Positions 14,498 through 32,117 of a DNA stretch of 64,000 nucleotides are shown piece after piece. Each line of letters starts with the position of its first letter. The first letter of the stretch is position 1. The notes under the pieces are model-generated. The model saw only the letters and a program-made list of their open reading frames with translations, ran no database searches and was not told the origin of the DNA. A program made the translations under genes and the position numbers. The stretch spans positions 6,993,091 to 7,057,090 of the forward strand of contig NC_066516.1 in NCBI RefSeq assembly GCF_024679095.1. Reading direction: 5' to 3'. This stretch comes from Eriocheir sinensis. Lineage: Eukaryota; Arthropoda; Malacostraca; Decapoda; Varunidae.

Positions 14498-14655
14498 AAG
14501 AGTAAACGCCAATATTAACGCATCTGGCATTGCACAATAGCGTCAAAAATTAGCGGAGTGTGTGAAACAATCTGTGCCAAAGCACCATGCTGATCCGAGT
14601 CCTCGTTTGAAAGATATTTCGAAAAACGGTACGTCATAGGGACTGATATGGATAG
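14498..14655 (-). repeat. long inverted repeat, right arm
   Basis: Reverse complement of 13878-14038. A transcript across the region could form a duplex of about 155 bp with a 459-nt loop. Confidence 0.92.
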
Positions 14656-15129
14656 TAAGTCTACTCATAAGGTCTCTAAAGCGTGGCCTTACTTCCTTCA
14701 TCATTGTTTCCTCCTGCCAACGACTTACACACTTTCAAGAGTGGAGCATCAAGGTACCTCACCATCCTCTATTTGTCACCTTTTTTTCTTCCTCCCTACT
14801 ACTTAAACGCTTTCAAGACTCTTTCTGCTACTCTATTAACTATTTGCCTAAAGGAGCAGCGCCGTCATGCTTTTTGGTTCAATCACTATTTTGTTCTTCA
14901 GCTGCCTCCATTACTCTAAAATAAAAATGAAAAATAATGATAGGTATATCTCACGTGAACTCTCTTTATCTTGTTACGAAACTTATCGCTAAGCGAAACA
15001 CCAACACACACTCACACACACACACCAAAAAAAATCTAGGACGTTTCCAATTAGCCCCAGCGTCCCTCCGTATCGGTATTTAAACATCCTAAACGCTGTG
15101 TCACGGAGCCTCTTGTGGGAGGACGTATG
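14656..15129. other. apparently unique sequence, nothing recognised
   Basis: Contains a short imperfect CA run (15002-15026) and no convincing exon. Confidence 0.45.
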
Positions 15130-15800
15130 CGAGGCGTTGCTTAGTGTTGTTGTGTTGTGTTATGCAAGGCAAAACAGGCATAGCGAAAGAGAGAGAAGTG
15201 AAGGCTGTTGTTGTAGGTGGTTTTAGTTTTTAGTTTAATTTTTATCTTTTTCTTTAATGTCATCCGAACCGTTTCCAACCTTAGGGAAGAGAAAGGGAGG
15301 CAAAAGTAGGGTGACGGAGAGGGAAAAAGAGAGTTGTTGTTATTGTTGTTAGTGTTGTTACTGTAGTTCTTATAATACCCTTGGCGTCCCATATCGAGTG
15401 TAACATTCTAAAGAGAAAAAATAGGGGAGTCATAACAGGGTTAACAGAGATAGAGAAGACGAGAGACTCTTCATGCTGTAGTTGTTATTATTGTTGTTGA
15501 TGCAGTTGTTAGCGTCTCTCGGTGGTCTAGTACATACATAACATAGGCTTAAGAAGTAGACAGGGAGACGAAACTAAAATAAGGGCAAATGGGGAAAAGG
15601 AGTTTCTTGACAGGGGATAAAAAACAAAACAAAACAAAAGAGTTGCTGCAGTAGTTGTTAGTGTTCTGTTGTCACCGTCCCTATACCATCCACCCAAAGC
15701 ATTACACAGGCGCAAGGGTCTAGCGGGGAATGCACCGTCACGCCCCCCTTCCCCCCTAACAGCGTACCTTTCGTGTAGTATTTCCATGCACAACACAAGG
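15130..15800. repeat. degenerate ~145-bp tandem array
   Basis: Units each start with TTG/GTT triplets (near 15145, 15207, 15336, 15479 and 15645). An AGTGTTGTTACTG-like block follows, then sequence with ACATTC/ACATAGGC motifs and a G/A-rich end (GGGAGNCG). Spacing is irregular (about 130-166 bp) and copies are strongly diverged. Confidence 0.5.
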
Positions 15801-16027
15801 GCGACTCTGCATGGAAGGAAAGGGAGCTAGAGAGGCCAGCCAGGCGCTTTTCCCTGCCTGCCTGCCTGCTGGTGCTCTTGTTTAACGCATCACTAGGGTT
15901 ACAGAAGGCCCGGCAATTACTCTACACTCCCCCTCGGCTCTTTCTGATACAGCACAACGCAACCGTGACACACTGTTGAGGGGGAACTATTAGGGTTGTC
16001 CCCAGGTGCTATCTCTCTTTCTCTGTC

Positions 16028-16208
<181 letters not shown>

Positions 16209-16481
16209 ATTATCTTTATATCTATGTCTATCTTTTGTCTTATATTTTTTCTCGTATCTCTTTTCTCGTCTCCCTTTCTTATTCTTTATTTATTTTATCT
16301 ATATATTTCTAGCTAGCATTTTTCTCCATCCACTCTTCTCTCTTCGTCTCCTCTCATCCTCTTCATCTATCACTTTATATTTGTCTATCTATCTAACTTC
16401 TTTCTCTTTTCTTAACTCTCTATCTCATCTATCTATCTACCTGTCTTTATCTTCTATCTATCTCTCAGGCTGCCTATCTAT

Positions 16482-16672
16482 CACCGTTGCCAGATTATCG
16501 AGCATAGTATTTACCGGTTTTCTGACGCCTAACTATTGCCAAGAAACATCAGGATCTAACTCTTTTAACGATAACTTTAAATGAGTTTCGTTATTGGAGC
16601 CCAGAAGACAGTTTAGGGGTAGGAAGTCGGGAAATATAATCGGCTGAGTACAACAATCTGGCATCGTTGCTG
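16482..16672. mobile_element. candidate short TIR element inside TCTA repeats
   Basis: A 191-bp non-repetitive island with imperfect inverted ends. The left end is CACCGTTGCCAGATTATCG; the right end, reverse-complemented, is CAACGATGCCAGATTGTTG. Both flanks are TCTA/TCTG tetranucleotide repeats, as expected for insertion into a microsatellite. It has no coding capacity. The MITE-like nature is inferred from structure only. Confidence 0.5.
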
Positions 16673-17048
16673 TCTGTCTTCTCTATCTATCTATCTTTCT
16701 ATCTCGCCTTCAGTGTCTCCTTCAGGCATCCTCGGAGCATCAACCCGCCAAGAGATTCTGCTTTTGTTTTTCTGTTCACCTTTTCTCTGCAACGCCTTAT
16801 TGAGTCTGCCACGACACTTAACCAGTTACTTTATTTTTGCATTTCTATTTTTATTTTTGGTTTTTATTTTTCTTTTTTTTATTTTATTTAATTTTATTTT
16901 GGTTTTTATTTTTATTTTTTCATGCATTTTTTTTTTTTTGCATTTTGGTTTTATTTTTGCATTTTTTTTTCTTGTTATCGTGTTCTCTTCTTGATTAACT
17001 TGGTGGGTGCCTCCATTCACTTAACTAGCTTGCTTTGAATTTAAGGTA

Positions 17049-17049
<1 letters not shown>

Positions 17050-17128
<79 letters not shown>
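17050..17128. repeat. (GT)n microsatellite, ~79 bp
   Basis: Uninterrupted GT array. Confidence 0.98.
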
Positions 17129-17134
<6 letters not shown>

Positions 17135-17261
17135 TTTCTCTTTAGTAAGTCAGCAATTTGTGTAAAGAAAAAAAAATGGAAATGAGTTAAAATGAAGAGT
17201 CAAGATTACTTACAAAATGCCAACACCTTCTCTTACCTTCAGCTTTCCTTAATTACCATCA

Positions 17262-17420
17262 TCTCTCGCTTACCTTGCCTTACCATATTTTTCATTGCCT
17301 TACTTTTCTTTCCCTTCCCTTTCCTTTCCTTACCTTAGCTTGCAAAACCTTACCTTACCTTACCTATCCTTACCTTACCTTACCTTACCTTCCCTTACTT
17401 TTCCTTTCCTTACTTTTCCT
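17262..17420. repeat. (CCTTA)n pentanucleotide-rich tract
   Basis: CTTAC/CCTTA units with CCTTT variants, densest at 17350-17400. Confidence 0.85.
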
Positions 17421-17463
17421 CCACCTTCTCATTCTTAAGCACCTGCACTTTCCACCTCTTCTT

Positions 17464-22195
<4,732 letters not shown>

Positions 22196-22539
22196 CTCCT
22201 CCTAATCCCCCCCCCCCCCGTGGTTCATCAGGCCCGTGAGTCATCCGCGCGTCGCATTATTAAAATTATACGAGTCGATTTGTTTTAATGAAAGTTCGCT
22301 GCGTCGCTTTTGTGTATTTCGCTTCCTCATATTTTTTTCTCGTTTATCTTTCGTTGTTTTTATCTTTTCTTTTTCGTGTGAGAATGAATGTCTTTAGTTT
22401 TTGTTTTGTTTTATCTTTCCTCACATTTCTTTTTTTTCATTTGTCTTTTATTTTCTTTCTCTCTGCTGTTTATATTTGTTTATTATCTTCCTCTTTTTTT
22501 TCTTATTTCGTGTTATTTTTTTGTTTTCTTTTTGGCTTT

Positions 22540-23120
<581 letters not shown>

Positions 23121-23162
<42 letters not shown>
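23121..23162. repeat. (CA)n microsatellite
   Basis: About 40 bp of CA. Confidence 0.95.
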
Positions 23163-23166
<4 letters not shown>

Positions 23167-23388
23167 GTTACTTACTTTCCCTCATGTCATTCAACTTTTT
23201 TTCTTTCTTTCTTTCTTTAGAGTTTAGACGCATAAAAAAGGAAAGTTGTTTTAAAAATATGCTGAAAGTTTATATAAAAAAAGATACACATTGATGAATC
23301 TTAATAGAATGTTTAAGAGAGAGAGAGAGAGAGAGAATATGACCCACAAATAAGGGAAGTGCCAGACGCAGCAGTGACTTCCCTAAAC

Positions 23389-23527
<139 letters not shown>

Positions 23528-23761
23528 ACTAAACGTATAAATATGGAGGTCTTAGATTGCCTCCATTATACGCCTTATGAAGAGTCTTAAAAAAGGAGGA
23601 AGAAAAAGGGAGAGAAAAAGGGAGGGAGAGAGAAAGGCGGAAGGCCTCTCTTTTTCTTCTCAACAAGTTTCTCTCCCTTTCTCTTTTTCTCTCTCTTCTT
23701 CCTCTTCCTCCTCCCTCACTCTTTCTTACTTAACCTTTCGCCCTCACCTTACATACAATAC

Positions 23762-23962
<201 letters not shown>

Positions 23963-23995
23963 CAACCCGGAATTAGTGGTTACCAAAGTCTGTTA

Positions 23996-23997
<2 letters not shown>

Positions 23998-24034
<37 letters not shown>
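23998..24034. repeat. (GA)n microsatellite
   Basis: 37 bp, on the strand opposite in sense to the nearby CT arrays. Confidence 0.96.
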
Positions 24035-24036
<2 letters not shown>

Positions 24037-24159
24037 TTCTGACTTTTATCATCCTTATCAGTTTACTAAAAAAAAAGTTGTAGATAAACTTTTGAGGTAC
24101 GAACACAGGGATTAAAGTTCCGTTTTGTACCCGCAAGACACAACGAACTTCTTAATAAG

Positions 24160-24313
<154 letters not shown>

Positions 24314-24390
24314 TTATTTTATTTGTTTATTTCTCTATTCCCTTATTTATTTATCTATTTATTTATTCATTCATTTATTTTTTTAGGTGA

Positions 24391-24391
<1 letters not shown>

Positions 24392-24459
<68 letters not shown>
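24392..24459. repeat. (GT)n microsatellite, ~68 bp
   Basis: Uninterrupted. Confidence 0.98.
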
Positions 24460-24461
<2 letters not shown>

Positions 24462-24675
24462 TTTTCGCGCATGTGTGCTTTTGTGCTTGAATGCGTGAAT
24501 GAAATACAACGGTCAACACAAAGTCACGATCAAACAGGAACACTTCTACACGGAAACCTACTTCATGCCATTCACGTACATGTGTTAGGAAGCCGTTAGC
24601 GTGCGTGAGTACCTGAAATGGGGGATGGAGGAGCAGAGGGGGAGGGGAAGGAAATGAAGGGGAGGTAAAATGGCC

Positions 24676-25110
24676 GTGCGGGGTGGCTAACTGGGAGGGG
24701 GCAGTAGCTGGAAGGGAAGACAAGGGAGAGGGGGAGTGTGAGAGTGTGTTCGCATTGGGTGGTTGACGGGGAGGGGGGGGAGTGGTTGGGGAGGGGAGAG
24801 GAGATAGCGAGGGAAGGGGCGGGTGGTGTTGCATGGTGGTTGACGGGGTGCTGGGACGTGGTTGAGGAGGGGAGAGACGGGAAGGGGAAGAGGGGGAAGG
24901 AGGGCGTGTCCGTATTGGGTGGCAGACGTGGAGGGGGTGCAGTGGTCTGGGAAGGGAGTGGAGATAGAGAGGGAAGGGGAGGGTATCGGTGTATGATGGT
25001 TGACGGCGTGCTGGGTTGTGGTTGGGGGGGTGAGAGAACGGAGGGAGAGGGGGAAGGGGAAGGGTGTGTTTGCGCGGGGTGATTAAGGGGGAGCAAGGGA
25101 GGGAAGGGTG
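24676..25110 (+). repeat. G-rich tandem array, ~80-bp monomer in 160-bp dimers
   Basis: The marker ATTGGGT recurs at 24754 and 24914, with GCGGGGT at 25074: exact 160-bp spacing twice. Half-way between, GCATGGTGGTTGACGG-type sequence marks a second, related half-unit. The array is therefore a dimeric higher-order repeat. G-runs of 3-8 are abundant, so quadruplex formation is possible. Confidence 0.75.
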
Positions 25111-25284
25111 AGGTGGGGGAGAATGGAAGCAACAGGTGGGTCAGGCCTTCGAAGTAGACAGGCCCGCGGCAGGGCAGGTGTTTGGGGGAAGAGGAACAGG
25201 TAACACGGCCTAAGAGCATAACTGACCCCTCTGTCCCTCTGATCAATCGTCTTAGTCAGGTGTGCTTCGTTCGTGTCTTACCTG

Positions 25285-26790
25285 TGATTGAGCCCGCCAG
25301 GTGGATGAAGGAGGAAAGGTGACTAGGGTTGTTTACTTTCATATAGGAACAGCATGTAGTCGAGGAGATTACGATTATTGGTAACGAGAAGGGGTAGGGA
25401 AGAGGGAGTGGAGAGGGAAGGAAGGGGAGGAAGGGAAAGTAGGAGAAAAGAGGAGGAAGAGGAGGGAAAAGGAACAGCATGTAGGAGAGGGGAAGATTGG
25501 GGAATGGGAAGGGAGAGGAAGGGAAGGGATGGAGAATGGGAGGGGCAAGGAGAGGAGAGGATGAGGAAAAGGTAGATAGGGAGGGGAACGGAAGGGGAAC
25601 GGAAGGGGAGGGAAGAGGAGGAGAGGGGGGCAAAGGGGGAGTCTGTTTCTTGTTTGTGCCAGGTAGCCGCCAGGTAGCCGCCAGGTAAAGGCAGAACCAA
25701 ATTAATGTGATAAGCGTTGCATACCTGCCCGGAGGAGGTGCAGGTAACACTGGCGGTGGAAGTTTGCGGGACATGAGGGAGAGGCGGAAAACAATGGAGG
25801 TGGGGGGAGAGAGGAGAGCATTCGGTTCTTGTTTGGGTTCTGCCATGATTAAACTAAGGGAAAAGGGAGGGGAAGGGGAGTGGAGGGTAGTGGTAAGGAG
25901 AGGTGATAGGGAATGAAGAAGAAGGTGAGGGGACCGACTACCGACCTCTAGCCGACAGTTAGCGATGAGAAGGGATTATAATCATCCTGTGTGTTGTTCC
26001 TGGGTCCTCCAAGTCGTTAGGTTATGACAGAAGGATTGGCGACTTACGTTTGCATACCTACATAAAGAAGCAACATAGATGGATAGAAAGATAGATGGAT
26101 AGATAGACAGATAGGAGACTCAACTTTTGGCATAGTCTCGGCAACGAATAATGTCTGAAACACTAATGGTTGAAAGACGGACGAAGAAGGGGTGTTTGTT
26201 CCTTGCATAAGCCTTAGTATTCACCAGGAAAGGGCAGAACAAATGACGACTAGCCTTATATACCTGACACAGAGAAGTAACTTGTATTCTCTGTGATGGA
26301 AAGTATTGACAAAAGGAGGAAGGTACCTTGGTTGTTGGTGTTTTTGTGGACTTGCGAGTCGAACATGAGGTCACAAACATTATAAAGAAGGTAGAGAGTG
26401 GGTGAGGGCTGTACCAAAAGAGTCTAGTGTTATACCCGATAAGAAGAGTGACATGTACCCTAGATGCGGGACAGTAGGGACGTATAGTAAGGAATGGGAG
26501 AGGAAGGGAGTAAGGGAAGCCGAGTTATATCATGCTAGAATCGTACCAATCACCAAGTAAGGACAGAACCATATAGAACTAGCGTCATATACCTGGTAAG
26601 GGAAGTATCATAAAGTCTACATAATGGAAAGTACATGACACACTAAAGGAAGGAGGGATCGAGGAGGGAGTTTGTTGTTTGAGGTCGCCAGGTGAGGGCA
26701 CAAACAAAGGTGACCAGCGCTGTGTACCTTAGCGTTGTGTAAAAGGGAGTGATATATGGCTGAGGAGATCGGTACTATTGGCATTGTTAA
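25285..26790 (+). repeat. degenerate ~140-170-bp tandem array with purine expansions
   Basis: A recurring block has CGCCAGGT or CACCAGG, then AGGGCAGAACAAA, then CTAGCNTNNTATACCTG. It occurs near 25292, 25680, 26223, 26391, 26553 and 26691. Each is followed by a GANAGTGACATGTA-like block and a G/A-rich end. The last intervals are about 168, 162 and 138 bp. The larger early gaps contain long GGGAAGG tracts. Confidence 0.6.
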
Positions 26791-27061
26791 GGATTAGAGG
26801 AGGGGAGGGAAGAGGAGGGAGACGGAGTGCGTGTAGTGATGGTGTGATGAATTATTAAGTGTGTGAGTATGCGAAAGTAGGTTGGTGTGTTTGTGGAAAG
26901 GAAAGGAAAGTTATTGTGCGTTTGAGTGAGGATACGAAAGAAAGAAAATAATGTGTGAATAGGAAAGAAGGTCATTGAGTATTGGAATAGGAAGTGAAGT
27001 TATTGAGTGTGTGAGTATGCGAAAGAAAGAAAATATTGAGTGTTTGTATTGGAGAAAAAAA

Positions 27062-27063
<2 letters not shown>
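26791..27063. repeat. short diverged TGTGTGAGTATGCGAAAG repeats
   Basis: TATTRAGTGTGTGAGTATRC-like units recur around 26850, 26990 and, beyond the GT array, 27160-27240. This is an irregular minisatellite. Confidence 0.55.

Positions 27064-27141
<78 letters not shown>
27064..27141. repeat. (GT)n microsatellite, ~78 bp
   Basis: Uninterrupted, nested among the GAGTATGCGAAAG-type repeats. Confidence 0.98.
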
Positions 27142-27143
<2 letters not shown>

Positions 27144-27355
27144 ACGTAAGAAAAAGTGAGTGTGTGTTAGTATGCGAAAGAAAGCAATCGAGTGTGTATA
27201 CGAAAGAACATAATGGAGTGAGTGTTGGATAAAAAATTATTAAATGTTAATATACGAAAAAAAAAAACTTAAGAATCCAGCCATTATTTAGAACCTGTGT
27301 GATTTATTTCCGATTTTATTCAATGATTTATTAGTGATTTATTAGCGTTAGTACA

Positions 27356-27357
<2 letters not shown>

Positions 27358-27398
<41 letters not shown>
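27358..27398. repeat. (TG)n microsatellite
   Basis: About 40 bp. Confidence 0.97.
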
Positions 27399-27401
<3 letters not shown>

Positions 27402-27604
27402 TTACTGTTTGCCGAATAGACTTGTGGATAAAAACTCGCCTAAATGTTTGGATTTATGGACCCTCGGCGGCAAGGCAGGGAACAAAAAAACAAAGAAACA
27501 AACACGCAAACACGGCCACTGAAACATTCCTTCCTGGCATTGTCGAGCTGGGAGGCAAAAATATAACCGGGGGGAAACACACACACACACACACACGACC
27601 CTTC

Positions 27605-27745
27605 CTCTCCCACACACATACTCACCCCTCCACCCCCCCATCCACACACATACTCACCCCTCCACCCAACCATCCACACACATACTCACCTCTCCACCCC
27701 CCCACCCACGCTCACACACATACCCTCCCCCCCCCCCCCCCCCCA
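27605..27745. repeat. 32-bp ACACATACTCACCCCTCCACC minisatellite and poly-C
   Basis: CATACTC recurs at 27617, 27649 and 27681 (32-bp spacing). The array ends in a C-run of about 20 at 27726-27745. Confidence 0.85.
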
Positions 27746-27833
27746 CACTCCCAACCCAAACAATGTACCATCCTTCACACTATCTTGATCACTTAACTTG
27801 CCAGTCTCGCCATTCACTCTGTATCTTACTCAA

Positions 27834-28057
27834 CTCCATATTCTTTAACGTATCATGCTCCCATTACGTCTCTTTCCCAAGGCCGCAGAGAGGATTAGTC
27901 GGGTTTTCAAGGGTGATTTTCCTCGTTCAAGGCGCAGAAGTTGGGCAAAGCTGCTACCACCAGACTCACAAAACAGCCAGCCGTGGAAATAACAGGAACT
28001 ACGTGAGTCTTTTCAAACATGTAAACTGAGGTGCCAATGCGTTTATGAATACTGGCT
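27834..28057 (+). mobile_element. MITE-like repeat family A, copy 1
   Basis: Aligned by eye with 38878-39073 (same strand) and with the reverse complements of 51423-51643 and 56990-57212. Shared blocks in order: CCAAGGCCG, GGATTAGTCGGGTTTTC, TTCAAGG, GCTACCACCAGACTCA, GTGGAAAT and a TGAATACTGGCT-like end. This is the most diverged of the four copies. No coding capacity. Confidence 0.7.
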
Positions 28058-29228
28058 ACAGAACGTTTGATTAGACGTGGTTTGTTACAAAGGAGGTCAA
28101 ACTAGGAATGCCAAGGAGTAAACAAGGATTTGAAAGGAGGAAAATATCAGAGGATGGAGTGGTTGTGAGACGGAGACATCTTGACACTGTGTTCTGATGA
28201 TAGTTTGAGGATCTATCTACCTATACCTGCCTATCTATCTATTTATATCTATCTAGTTGGGCTTCACATGTACAGTTACGTTGTGTCAGCCTCAGGGGGG
28301 AGCGTCAGGAGGTGCGTGGGCGGCTGCCGGGGCTCAGCAGGACACGCCTCCCCCGCCAGCCAGCCCCGCAGCACTCACCCCGCCGGGCTTCTTATTACTC
28401 GCTCCTGCTCTCACTCGCTACAGGAGTCAACGGCCTCCTGTATTCCTTTACGGCTTTACTTTAGGAATATCGTACACATAGGATATAGGAAAGAAAAGGG
28501 ATACAATGCACTTCATCTTCACTTCTTCTTCTTCTTCTTCTTCTTCTTCATGGTGGAAGCGAGAGCTGAGAGAGTAGAGACAGCTCCGTCATATCGACCA
28601 CAAATAGCACTCTCCCCCTCCCGCTCTCTTCCCTACAACATTTCGTCTATTGCATCTTTCCTTCGATAGCATACAATCAAGCAACTCTCAAACTTTTACT
28701 CGATCTTACTTTTCTAGCATTTTTTATGACTCCGTTTTCTCTAATATTTACTTTTAAGACTTTCACACTCCTCTTTTCCCTCGTACACACACTCACGTAA
28801 TTTCAAGACTAATGCCCTCTCATCTTTCTTCCTTCCTCCTCTTCCATATTCCCTTCATACCCACTTCTTCCATTCTCCTATTTATTCCCTTCAACACCTC
28901 CTCTCTCCTTCCCTTCTCCCTTCTCACTCCCTTGCACAACCCTTCCTTCCTTCTCTCTCCTCTTTCTCTTCTCTCTCTGTACTCCTTCTCCCTCCTCTTC
29001 GCCTTCGGTTCTGTTAATATATCTTCGTTGTTATAAAAAGTGGGTTAGATATACAAAAAAATATATATATACATTTATAAGTAAAGGAAAGAGAATGTTA
29101 CAGTAAATGTTTTCTTTTTGGGTATTTTTAGCTCGACGGAGAAATTATTATTTTTTTCATTACGAGTATATGTTTTTGTTTTTTGGAAGAATATTATTAA
29201 AAAGAAAATATAACAGGTCTGAACTAAT

Positions 29229-29229
<1 letters not shown>
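28058..29229. other. low-copy sequence, no confident gene
   Basis: 28260-28480 is unusually GC-rich for the window (CGGCTGCCGGGGCTC-like), with the longest open frame of 162 codons showing no recognisable domain. (CTT)n follows at 28525-28550. 28800-29030 is pyrimidine-rich. An isolated exon cannot be excluded but nothing supports one. Confidence 0.45.

Positions 29230-29292
<63 letters not shown>
29230..29292. repeat. (GA)n microsatellite, ~63 bp
   Basis: Uninterrupted; one of the few GA-oriented arrays before 50 kb. Confidence 0.98.
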
Positions 29293-29294
<2 letters not shown>

Positions 29295-29479
29295 ATTAAA
29301 AAAAAAAGTGTCTGTGTGTGTATTTTCATCTAATGGGTTCCTGTTACTCCCGTTGTGGTGCCGGAGGACAAACTCAAACAAACAAACAAGCAAGGGGAGG
29401 CGGGCGAGAGGGAGAGTGGGAGCAGAGGAGGAAAAAATAAGTCATGAAGGAGAAAGTCAACTGAAGCAACTGGCTGTTT

Positions 29480-30100
29480 TGTTCTCCTTCCTCCTCCTCC
29501 CCTTCTCTCCTCTCTCCCTATAATCTTTCTCTCCTACTCTCCTTCCTCCTTCCTTCCTCCTCCTTTTTCCTATATTCTTTTGCACGATCCTTTTCTCCCT
29601 GCTTCCTTACTACCTTCCACCTCCCCTCCTCTATACCTTCTCTTCTCCCTTCTTCCTACTCTTTTCCTCCTACTTTCTCCTCCCTTTTTCCAATACTCCT
29701 CTGCACAACTCTTCCCCTCCTCCTCTCTCCTCCCTTCCTCTTACTCTTTCCCTCTTACTCCCTACTCACTTCGTACCCACTCCTTCCCTCCTCCTTCCCT
29801 CGTTACCCCTACTTCCTTTTTCCTACTTCTCTTCCTCCTCTCTCCTTACTTTTCCTTATCTACTCCACCCACTCCTCTCTACTCCCCACCTACTCCGTCC
29901 CTCCCTCCCTTCATCCTCCCTTCCCTCTCATGCACTCCAAGAAGTCCATCTGTTTCGTCTCTTCCCTTCCTTTCTTTCTTTTAATCTTCCACCCCCGCCG
30001 CCTCTTCCCTCTTCCCCTCTCCTCCCACCACTTACATATTCTGTTTTTCCTCTCTTGTTTTCTCTCTTCCTCTCCTTCGGTCCCTTAAGCGGCTTGGAGA
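29480..30100. other. pyrimidine-rich block, no gene
   Basis: TCC/CTT-rich plus strand; open frames are low complexity. Confidence 0.7.
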
Positions 30101-30370
30101 GTTAATATATAAGGAGGAGAAGAGAGCGTATGAAGATTATGTTTGATGGCGGCTCAAGCAGACACAGACAGACAAAAAGTGGAGGAGGAGGAGGAGGAGG
30201 AGCAGACTGGCCACACCGTGAACTGGTAACCCGCTTGTCTGGCCTACCCGGCAACGGGCTGGATAAAAATAGTAAGAGAGAAAGAAAAAAAGAAGGAAAG
30301 AAAACAAACTGGAGCGCTTACTCACACATCCACACACCCACACACGAAGAATGGTAATGAGAATAAGGAC

Positions 30371-30543
<173 letters not shown>

Positions 30544-30584
30544 CCTCCCTCTCCCTCCCTTCCCCCCTCCCCCTCCCACCATCC

Positions 30585-30652
<68 letters not shown>

Positions 30653-30690
30653 TGATAACAATATTAACAATAATAATAATAATAAAAATA
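30585..30690. repeat. (AAT)n right flank of a sandwich array
   Basis: 22 pure units to 30650, then interrupted AAT to about 30690, in the same phase and strand as the left flank. Confidence 0.96.
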
Positions 30691-31200
30691 TAATGGTGAA
30701 CGGCTCAATTAGGCGTGTGTTTTATCTGTTGAAGCTCTCACGCCGTTCACTAGTTTACGTTCGCTCTTTTTATTTTCTATTTAACTTTTTATCTTTTCAT
30801 CTAACTTTTTTCTCCTTCCCACATCCTCCCCGCGGCCGCTTGGTTGGTTGGTTACTTCGCTGGCATAATCGCTCGCTTGGGCCCTCGTTGTGGGGGGTAG
30901 AAGAAGGGCAGGGGTGAGAGAGGGGTTTAAAGGGGTTGCAGGATGGGAGGGGGTGGTTTCAGAGGGGTGTAGAAGGGCAAGGGGTGGTTTCAGAGAGGGG
31001 TAAGGGAGTGAGTTAAAGGGGGCGTGGGGAGTGCAAAGGGGGGAGGGCTGGGTTGTTGGATGGAGTCTTTGTTGAGAGTTCTTCCCTCCCTCCCTGCCTG
31101 ATCGGTTTTGGTTGGTCGGTGGGTGGGTGAGTGGGTGTATTGGTGCTTGCTTTGTGTGTTCATTCTTACCCATATTTTCCTTTAATTATTTTCTGTTCAT
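30691..31200. other. mixed sequence with G-rich GGGTGGTTTCAGAGGGGT repeats
   Basis: 30890-31060 holds short diverged G-rich repeats (GGGGTGGTTTCAGAGGGG near 30950 and 30980). 31100-31140 holds TTGGT/GGTGGG runs. No gene. Confidence 0.55.
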
Positions 31201-32110
31201 GTGTCCTTGTTTTTCTTTCTTTCCTAATCTACTTCTTTGTTGTCATCTGTTCCTTGTTTTCTTTTTCTTTTCTTGACTTCTTTTATTTTTATTTTTTGTA
31301 TTTTTAATTCGTTTTCCCATTTCTGTTCTTCCCGATTGTTTTCTCTTCTCCTTTTCTTCTCATTTTTTCCATTCTCTCTTTTCGCTCTTCTCATTTTCCC
31401 TTCGTTTTTCCTCTTCACCTCACTCATTCTTACCCTCCTCATGTGCTCTTTCCTTTTCAACTCTCTACGCTTTATTTTCTCTTGTTTTTCTTCCCCCTTT
31501 TCTTTACAACTTGTTTTTTTTTTCTTTCTGTTCTTTCTTTCCTTTTGTTTCTCCTCCTATCCTCTATATTTTTTCTTTCACCCACTCATATTTCTTCATA
31601 TTTTTGTTCTCTTGTTTCTACATCTTTTCTTTCCTTTTGTCCACTTTTTATTTGTTTTCTCCTATTGTTTACTTCTTACTCTTCTTTTTCTTTTTTCTCT
31701 CTCTGGTACTTCCTCCTTTTCTTAGCTATTGCTCCTCCTCCTCCTCCTCCTCTTGTATAACTCGTTTTCTCTCTCTGATCTTTTCTCTTGCTTCTGCTCC
31801 TTTCCTCATTATTTTTCCCTTCCTCTTGTCTCTTCCTCTTTGCTCCATTTTTCCCCTTTCCTCTTGTTTGTCTCTTTCCTCAATGTTTTTTTTCTCTTCC
31901 TGTCCGGGGTTTTTTTCCTCCCCTTTTATTTCTTTCCGCTTCATCTTCAAAGTAAACATTCCTAAGAGTCTTTCTAGTGTTTTTTTTCGTGTGCGTGTGT
32001 TTGTACGTTGCCTCATTACGCGTGATTTCTTTTGTTATTTTTTTTTTCACAGCCGAGTTTTATTCAGGCCGTGGGCTTAATGAAGGCTCCTAAGACTCTC
32101 GTTTTAGGAT
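31201..32110. other. pyrimidine-rich block, no gene
   Basis: Plus strand T/C-rich with (TCC)n at 31731-31752; nothing recognised. Confidence 0.7.
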
Positions 32111-32117
32111 ATTTTCT

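Noticed and set aside
28181..28669. 162-codon frame over a GC-rich island as a possible exon
   Set aside because: The predicted protein has no recognisable domain and runs into (CTT)n poly-Phe; no splice-site support.
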